Of a DNA stretch of 64,000 nucleotides, positions 59,158 to 64,000 are shown in pieces; within the stretch, counting starts at the first letter, position 1, and each line of letters begins with the position of its first letter. The DNA lies in assembly GCA_016191555.1 (NCBI GenBank), contig JACPVX010000057.1, forward strand, positions 1-64,000. The letters run 5' to 3'. A program made the translations under genes and the position numbers. The notes below the pieces were generated by a model. That model was not told the DNA's origin. It saw nothing but the letters and a program-made list of their open reading frames with translations, and ran no database searches. This DNA is from Bacteroidota bacterium. Its GTDB lineage: Bacteria; Bacteroidota; Bacteroidia; Cytophagales; Cyclobacteriaceae.

Positions 59158-60624
59158 ATGAGATATCAATTAATTGCTTGGGTAATGCTTTTTTCATTGC
59201 CTCTTTTTTCACAAAACGCGGACTTGCCATCTGATTTTCTGACGAAGGAATTTCATAAAGACCGCAGAGAAAAACTACGCGCAAAACTGCCGGCTAATTC
59301 GGTAGCGGTTTTTTTTGCCAGTCCCGTGCGCAACCGTGCCAATGATGTAGACTATGTTTATCATCAGGATCCTGACTTCTTTTATCTAAGCGGTTATAAA
59401 GAACCCGATGCTGTGCTCTTCATTTTTAAAGACATGCAAACAGCTAATAATGGCACGCAATACAATGAAATTTTATTTGTGCAGCCTCGCAACGAACAAC
59501 GAGAGATGTGGACAGGTCGTAGATTGGGGGAAAAAGGTGTGAAGGATGTGCTGGGCTTTTCACAAGCTTTTAACAATACGGAGTTCAAACGCTATGACGT
59601 AAACTTTTCGAAGTTTGACAAAATACTCTTTACTGATTTCTTCAATGATGTGCGCAACGATCCACGCGATTCATCGGATCTATTCGATCTGCAAGCACAA
59701 TTCAAAGCCAAAGTAAATTATCCCGATAAGAAGGGAGTGACGCTAGCAGTGGAACCTTCCAAAAACAATTTGGATATGGCAGGTCTTGATCCAATTATGG
59801 ATGAACTCCGTGGCATTAAGGCTCCCGAAGAATTAAATATGGTGAAGCGTGCCGTGCAAATTTCATGCATGGGCCAACTGGAAGTAATGAAGGCGATGAA
59901 GCCCGGTATGAGTGAGCGCGAAATCCAGGGAATTCATGAGTTTGTGTTTAAAAAGTATCAGGCCGAAGATTTAGGTTATCCTTCGATTGTAGGTGCCGGT
60001 CACAACGGTTGCATTCTTCACTATATCGATAACTACAAACCCAATATCTCTAACAAAGAATTAATTCTGATGGACTTAGGTGCGGAGTATCGTGGCTATA
60101 CGGCTGACATTACCCGTACCATTCCGGTGAACGGAAAATTTTCTCCTGAGCAAAAACTGATTTACGAATTGGTGTTGAAAGCGCAAGAGGAAGCTATGAA
60201 AATCTGTAAGCCGGGCGCTACTTTTCGAGAGTTGACAGCAGCCACACGCATCACGGTCAACAAAGGATTAGCAGAGCTCGGTATCATTAAAAATCCGGAC
60301 GAGCGCAACACATACTATCCGCACGGCTGCTGCCATCACATAGGCTTAGATGTGCATGATCGCGGCACATACGATAAGTTGCAAGAGAACATGATCATCA
60401 CCATCGAGCCGGGCATTTATATCCCAGAAGGAGCTCCTTGTGATAAGAAATGGTGGGGCATTGCCGTGCGTATTGAAGATGATTACTTGATTACGAAAGA
60501 TGGGTACGAGCATTTGTCGGCTCTCGCACCTCGCACTGTGAAAGACATTGAGGCAGCCATGAAATTGCCGAGCCCTCTGGATAGTTTCATTTTACCGGAA
60601 TTGGGTAAAGAGAAAAAGAATTAA
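59158..60624 (+). CDS. Exported aminopeptidase P family protein (M24B)
   Basis: From the ATG at 59158 the protein has a signal peptide (MRYQLIAWVMLFSLPLFSQ), so I prefer this start over one 15 codons upstream. The 488-residue product has an AMP-N domain (PANSVAVFFASPVRNRANDV) and the pita-bread catalytic domain. Likely metal ligands are Asp residues in MDLGAEYRGYTADITR, His in PHGCCHHIGLDVHD, and Glu in TIEPGIYI and RIEDDYL. It removes N-terminal residues before proline in periplasmic or extracellular peptides. It is followed after two bases by a symporter gene. Confidence 0.94.
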   Translation: MRYQLIAWVMLFSLPLFSQNADLPSDFLTKEFHKDRREKLRAKLPANSVAVFFASPVRNRANDVDYVYHQDPDFFYLSGYKEPDAVLFIFKDMQTANNGTQYNEILFVQPRNEQREMWTGRRLGEKGVKDVLGFSQAFNNTEFKRYDVNFSKFDKILFTDFFNDVRNDPRDSSDLFDLQAQFKAKVNYPDKKGVTLAVEPSKNNLDMAGLDPIMDELRGIKAPEELNMVKRAVQISCMGQLEVMKAMKPGMSEREIQGIHEFVFKKYQAEDLGYPSIVGAGHNGCILHYIDNYKPNISNKELILMDLGAEYRGYTADITRTIPVNGKFSPEQKLIYELVLKAQEEAMKICKPGATFRELTAATRITVNKGLAELGIIKNPDERNTYYPHGCCHHIGLDVHDRGTYDKLQENMIITIEPGIYIPEGAPCDKKWWGIAVRIEDDYLITKDGYEHLSALAPRTVKDIEAAMKLPSPLDSFILPELGKEKKN

Positions 60625-60626
60625 TT

Positions 60627-61484
60627 GTGCAAAGCAGCATCTTAACGACCACATTACTACCCATCGCCCTCGGCATCATTATGCTGGGGCTGGGTTTGTC
60701 GCTTTCGTTGGAGGACTTCAAGCGTGTGATCAAATACCCGAAGGCAGTCGCAATTGCCTTAGTGTGTCAGATGGTGCTGCTTCCGCTCATTTGTTTTTTC
60801 ATAGCAAACGTATTTGGCTTGGAACCTTCGTTGGCAGTAGGCTTGATGTTGCTGGCCGCTTCGCCCGGAGGGGCAACTGCAAATTTATACAGCCACCTCT
60901 CCAATGGAGATGTTGCGCTGAATATTACCTTAACAGCCGTGAATAGTGTGCTTACGCTATTCACGTTGCCTTTGGTTGTCAATCTTTCGCTAGCGCATTT
61001 TCTTACTTCCGACCAGTATGTGCCGATGCAGTTTGCCAAAGTGATTGAGGTGTTTATGATTGTATTATTACCCGTTACCATTGGGATGTTGATTAAAAGC
61101 AAAGCTTCTTCTTTTGCAGGTAAAATGGATAAACCAGTAAAAATTCTATCCGCAATTTTTTTGTTACTTATTATTGTTGCGGCTGTTTATCGCGAACGAG
61201 TTATACTGAGCACACATTTCCCATCTATCGGATTTCCGGTGTTGGTGTTCAATTTAGTGAGTATGGGTTTAGGATATTATCTGCCTCAAGTTTGGAAGGT
61301 AGAGAAACGACAAGCGGTAGCCATTGGAATGGAAATTGGAATTCACAATGGTACTCTTGCGATCTTCATTGCCCTGAGTGTGTTAAACAATTCCCTCATG
61401 AGCGTGCCGGCCGCCTTGTATAGCATCCTTATGTTTTTTACGGCCGCGTTATTTGGATATCTAGTAAAGAAGGGGAAAGTATAA
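60627..61484 (+). CDS. Bile acid:Na+ symporter family membrane protein
   Basis: The 285-residue protein with about nine helices has LPIALGIIMLGLGLSLSLEDF and ASPGGATANLYSHLSNGDVALN, with the sodium-binding motif found in the ASBT/SBF family. Bacterial members transport diverse organic anions; bile acid transport is not implied. The start is GTG, two bases after the aminopeptidase stop; the nearest in-frame ATG would remove the first helix. Confidence 0.9.
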   Translation: MQSSILTTTLLPIALGIIMLGLGLSLSLEDFKRVIKYPKAVAIALVCQMVLLPLICFFIANVFGLEPSLAVGLMLLAASPGGATANLYSHLSNGDVALNITLTAVNSVLTLFTLPLVVNLSLAHFLTSDQYVPMQFAKVIEVFMIVLLPVTIGMLIKSKASSFAGKMDKPVKILSAIFLLLIIVAAVYRERVILSTHFPSIGFPVLVFNLVSMGLGYYLPQVWKVEKRQAVAIGMEIGIHNGTLAIFIALSVLNNSLMSVPAALYSILMFFTAALFGYLVKKGKV

Positions 61485-62531
61485 TTATCCCAAACTTTTA
61501 ATATCAATCACAAACCGATAGCGCACATCATTTTTAACCATTCGCTCGTAGGCGTTATTGATTTCTTGAATCGGGATCAATTCAACATCGGCCACAATAT
61601 TTTTCTCGGCACAATAGTCAAGCATCTCTTGTGTTTCTTTAATACCCCCAATCGAAGAACCGGTGATGCTTCTGCGGTTGGTTAAAATATCGAATGGTCG
61701 TACCACAGGCGCTTGTGCAGGAATTCCCACGATCAGCATCGTGCCATCCAACCCTAATAATCTTAAGTAAGGTGAATAATCATGATTAGCCGAAACGGTG
61801 TTGAGCAACACATCAAAATGCCCGCGGTGCTCACGCATTTGTTTTTCATTTGATGAAAGTAAAAAATGATGAGCTCCGAGTCGTTTGGCATCGGCTTCTT
61901 TGGATGCTGATGAACTGATGAGGGTTACTTCAGCACCAAAGCTAGCTGCGAATTTTAATCCCATGTGACCTAGTCCGCCCAACCCGATGATTCCCACCTT
62001 CATGCCTTTGCCCACTTTGGCATAACGCAATGGCGAGTAAGTAGTGATGCCCGCACACAATAATGGGGCAACAGCCTTGAGATCGAGTTTATCAGAGATG
62101 TGCAGCACATATTTTTTATCGACTACAATTTGCGAAGAGTATCCACCCTGTGCAATGGTTTTGCCATCGCGCTCATACGCATTGTATGTGCCTGTCATTC
62201 CTTCTTCGCAATATTGCTCTAAATCATTCATGCAATTCTTGCAGTTGCGACAAGAGTCTACCATTACACCTACTCCGGCCAGTTCGCCAACTTTAAATTC
62301 TTTTACGTTGTCACCAACGCGTGTTACTTTTCCTACAATTTCGTGCCCTGGCACCATCGGATACATGGAGCCACCCCATTCGTTGCGCGCCTGATGCAAA
62401 TCGCTATGGCAAACACCACAATACAGAATTTCTACTTGTACATCATCCGGACGAAGGTCTCTTCGCTCAAATTGAAATGGTGCGAGTGGTGTGGTGGCAC
62501 TGAGGGCAGCGTAGGCTTTGGTAGGGATCAT
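61485..62531 (-). CDS. Zinc-dependent NAD(P)H alcohol dehydrogenase (YahK/CAD-like)
   Basis: The 348-residue medium-chain dehydrogenase has catalytic zinc ligands Cys38 (CGVCHSDLH) and His63-Glu64 (GHEIVGKV). The structural zinc Cys residues are 94, 97, 100 and 108, and the Rossmann motif is GIIGLGGLGHMGLKFA. The pattern fits YahK/cinnamyl-alcohol-dehydrogenase-type NADPH aldehyde reductases with broad aldehyde substrates. The stop is adjacent to that of the convergent symporter gene. Confidence 0.92.
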   Translation of the reverse strand: MIPTKAYAALSATTPLAPFQFERRDLRPDDVQVEILYCGVCHSDLHQARNEWGGSMYPMVPGHEIVGKVTRVGDNVKEFKVGELAGVGVMVDSCRNCKNCMNDLEQYCEEGMTGTYNAYERDGKTIAQGGYSSQIVVDKKYVLHISDKLDLKAVAPLLCAGITTYSPLRYAKVGKGMKVGIIGLGGLGHMGLKFAASFGAEVTLISSSASKEADAKRLGAHHFLLSSNEKQMREHRGHFDVLLNTVSANHDYSPYLRLLGLDGTMLIVGIPAQAPVVRPFDILTNRRSITGSSIGGIKETQEMLDYCAEKNIVADVELIPIQEINNAYERMVKNDVRYRFVIDIKSLG

Positions 62532-62594
62532 AGTCTAATGTTTTATTAACGTGTTAACAAATAGATTCTAGTTATGTTACTAGTCATCGTTGTT

Positions 62595-63788
62595 TTAAGG
62601 TGTATTCACTTCATGAAAACCTCCTTCTGAATTATCCGTCCAGCTCATTGGATAATTTTTGTCAATAAACTCCAAGGATTGATCGGTTAAATGAAGCGGA
62701 TGAAACGTATCGATCATCACCGCCAGCTCATGGGTTTCTTTGGCGCCAATACTTTTTTCTACCGTGCCAGGATGAGGGCCGTGTGGCAAACCTCCGGGGT
62801 GTAATGTGAAAGACCCGCGATCGATTCCTCTGCGACTCATAAAATTTCCTTCGGCATAGTAGAGTACCTCATCACTATCAATATTGCTGTGATTGTAAGG
62901 TGCCGGAATAGCCTGTGGATGGTAATCAAACAAACGTGGTACAAATGAGCACACCACAAAATTGCGCGCCTGAAAAGTTTGGTGCACCGGAGGCGGTTGG
63001 TGAATACGCCCGGTGATCGGTTCGAAGTCGTGGATAGAAAAAGCGTAAGGCCATAAAAATCCATCCCACCCAACGAGATCAAGCGGACTATAATCATAAA
63101 CATAATTGTGCAAAAAGCCCTGCTTCTTAATCTTCACTAAAAAATCTCCACGACTCGTATCGGTAATTAATTCGTAGGGTGCACGAATGTCGCGCTCGCA
63201 ATAAGGTGAGTGCTCAAGCAACTGTCCTAAATCATTGCGATAGCGTTTTACAGTTTCAATCGGTGAAGCAGATTCGGTTATCAACAAGCGAAGTGGCCCT
63301 TCCTCAAATTCAAATTTGTAAATCACCGTGCGTGGAATCATAATGTAATCGCCTTGGCGCACATCCAACTTTCCGAAAGGAGAAATTAAAACACCTTTGC
63401 CATCATGCACGAAAATTAGTTCGTCACCTTCTGCATTCTTATAGAAATAATCCATTTTTCGCTGACGTGGCGAGCAAATGGAAATAGCACAGTCGTTGTT
63501 CATCATCAGCACTTTGCGTGCCGACAAATAATCTTCACCCGTTACAGCAACTTTTGATGTGTTCAAGTGTGTTTGCCGAAGTGCGTAATCTTCGATTCGT
63601 TTCGCACCGTAACGAGTAGGCTCCCCAATCGATTTGATGCGTGTAGGAGGATGTATGTGATACAAGTTGGAATAGATGCCCGAAAAACCTTCCGAACTCA
63701 CTAACTCTTCTTTGTACAAGCTGCCATCTGGCTGCCGAAATTGGGTATGTCTTTTGGGTGGTATGTTGCCTAAGCGATGGTAATACAT
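62595..63788 (-). CDS. hmgA: Homogentisate 1,2-dioxygenase
   Basis: The 397-residue cupin iron enzyme opens the aromatic ring of homogentisate in tyrosine/phenylalanine catabolism, giving maleylacetoacetate. The N-terminal part has MYYHRLGNIPPKRHTQFRQ. The C-terminal cupin contains NHSNIDSDEVLYYAEGNFMSR and LHPGGLPHGPHPGTVE, which carry the iron-binding His and Glu. Genes for the downstream steps are not in the window. Confidence 0.93.
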   Translation of the reverse strand: MYYHRLGNIPPKRHTQFRQPDGSLYKEELVSSEGFSGIYSNLYHIHPPTRIKSIGEPTRYGAKRIEDYALRQTHLNTSKVAVTGEDYLSARKVLMMNNDCAISICSPRQRKMDYFYKNAEGDELIFVHDGKGVLISPFGKLDVRQGDYIMIPRTVIYKFEFEEGPLRLLITESASPIETVKRYRNDLGQLLEHSPYCERDIRAPYELITDTSRGDFLVKIKKQGFLHNYVYDYSPLDLVGWDGFLWPYAFSIHDFEPITGRIHQPPPVHQTFQARNFVVCSFVPRLFDYHPQAIPAPYNHSNIDSDEVLYYAEGNFMSRRGIDRGSFTLHPGGLPHGPHPGTVEKSIGAKETHELAVMIDTFHPLHLTDQSLEFIDKNYPMSWTDNSEGGFHEVNTP

Positions 63789-63829
63789 AACATCAGGATT
63801 TGAAGTGACAAGTTAGTGCAGTTGGTGAA

Positions 63830-63838
63830 CAAAATGTA
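63830..63838 (-). promoter_or_regulatory. Possible -7 box of hmgA
   Basis: Minus-strand TACATTTTG resembles TAnnTTTG with one extra base, about 42 bases before the start. A TTG lies upstream at a loose spacing. Confidence 0.3.
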
Positions 63839-63931
63839 AAGTCAGTAAAACTTTATTCAGCGCAACGCACAAGGTAAAATATACCAAAGAGAATGAGTAC
63901 CTGTGTCTAGCTAAAGAAAACGATCAAATTC

Positions 63932-64000
63932 TTAATGCGAAGGCAACGGGTCAATAAAATTGCCTTTGTAATTCCGCAAGCGATAAAAGAAAATATACCG
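63932..64000 (-). CDS. Possible C-terminus of a gene running off the right edge
   Basis: The minus strand is open from the window edge for 22 codons and ends in a stop at 63932-63934, reading RYIFFYRLRNYKGNFIDPLP and SH. The amino acids look like a protein end, but the stretch is too short to be sure. The rest of the 212-bp gap after hmgA holds nothing else recognisable. Confidence 0.3.
   Translation of the reverse strand, partial: RYIFFYRLRNYKGNFIDPLPSH

Overview
The window reads as a chromosomal segment of a member of the Bacteroidota, most likely a Cytophagales-type environmental bacterium. The evidence is a giant secreted protein ending in a type IX secretion (T9SS) type A sorting domain, promoter-like boxes of the Bacteroidota form TAnnTTTG, a LytS/LytTR pair, a lipoprotein/diheme-cytochrome pair, an S41 tricorn-like protease, and moderate to low GC with short intergenic gaps. 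No rRNA, tRNA, CRISPR array, insertion sequence or prophage was recognised. Family names come from reading motifs; no database search was run.

Layout. 1-2.2 kb: the 3' part of a nitrilase-family amidohydrolase, then purH with a hairpin terminator. 2.3-7.7 kb: the complete elongation/cell-shape operon mreB-mreC-mreD-mrdA(PBP2)-rodA, with ATGA overlaps between most genes. 7.8-10.9 kb: an uncharacterised protein on the minus strand, then ferredoxin, thymidine kinase, recO and a hotdog thioesterase on the plus strand. 10.9-16.1 kb (minus): three parvulin-type peptidyl-prolyl isomerase/SurA-like periplasmic proteins followed by a MoxR AAA ATPase. 16.1-19.0 kb (minus): an RsbU/RsbV/RsbW-like partner-switching module. 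19.0-28.2 kb (minus): a single 3046-residue T9SS cargo built from four large repeated modules. 28.4-34.2 kb: guaB, a penicillin acylase, a VTT-domain membrane protein and a GNAT-like protein. 34.2-39.8 kb: a four-PAS histidine kinase, a DJ-1/PfpI lipoprotein, a DUF1905/YdeI protein, RlpA and a MacB-like permease.

39.8-42.1 kb holds a translationally coupled lipoprotein pair: an SO2930-type diheme cytochrome and a parallel beta-helix protein. 42.1-43.0 kb is the most accessory-looking part: a ParE/RelE-type toxin-antitoxin module, an attC-like half site, and a GC-rich intergenic element carrying a perfect 12-bp hairpin. 43-48.3 kb: two acyltransferase-3 proteins, a small lipoprotein, a membrane-anchored AraC regulator divergent from a GNAT enzyme with a palindrome between them, and mtgA. 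48.3-53.5 kb: a sensor with a solute-binding domain and a histidine-kinase dimerisation helix but no ATPase domain, DinB, a membrane-protein gene broken by a one-base frameshift, a sterol desaturase-like enzyme and small unknown genes. 53.7-63.8 kb: a tricorn-like S41 protease, a LytTR/LytS two-component pair, aminopeptidase P, a bile-acid:Na+ symporter-family protein, a zinc alcohol dehydrogenase and homogentisate dioxygenase.

Functionally, the left half is dominated by envelope construction (Mre/Rod, PPIases for outer-membrane protein folding) and purine synthesis (purH, guaB). The right half is dominated by environmental sensing and peripheral metabolism. No clear new multi-gene defence or biosynthetic system was found. 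The items most worth checking are the frameshifted gene, the ATPase-less kinase, the four-module giant cargo beside the partner-switching genes, and the toxin-antitoxin locus with its flanking repeats.
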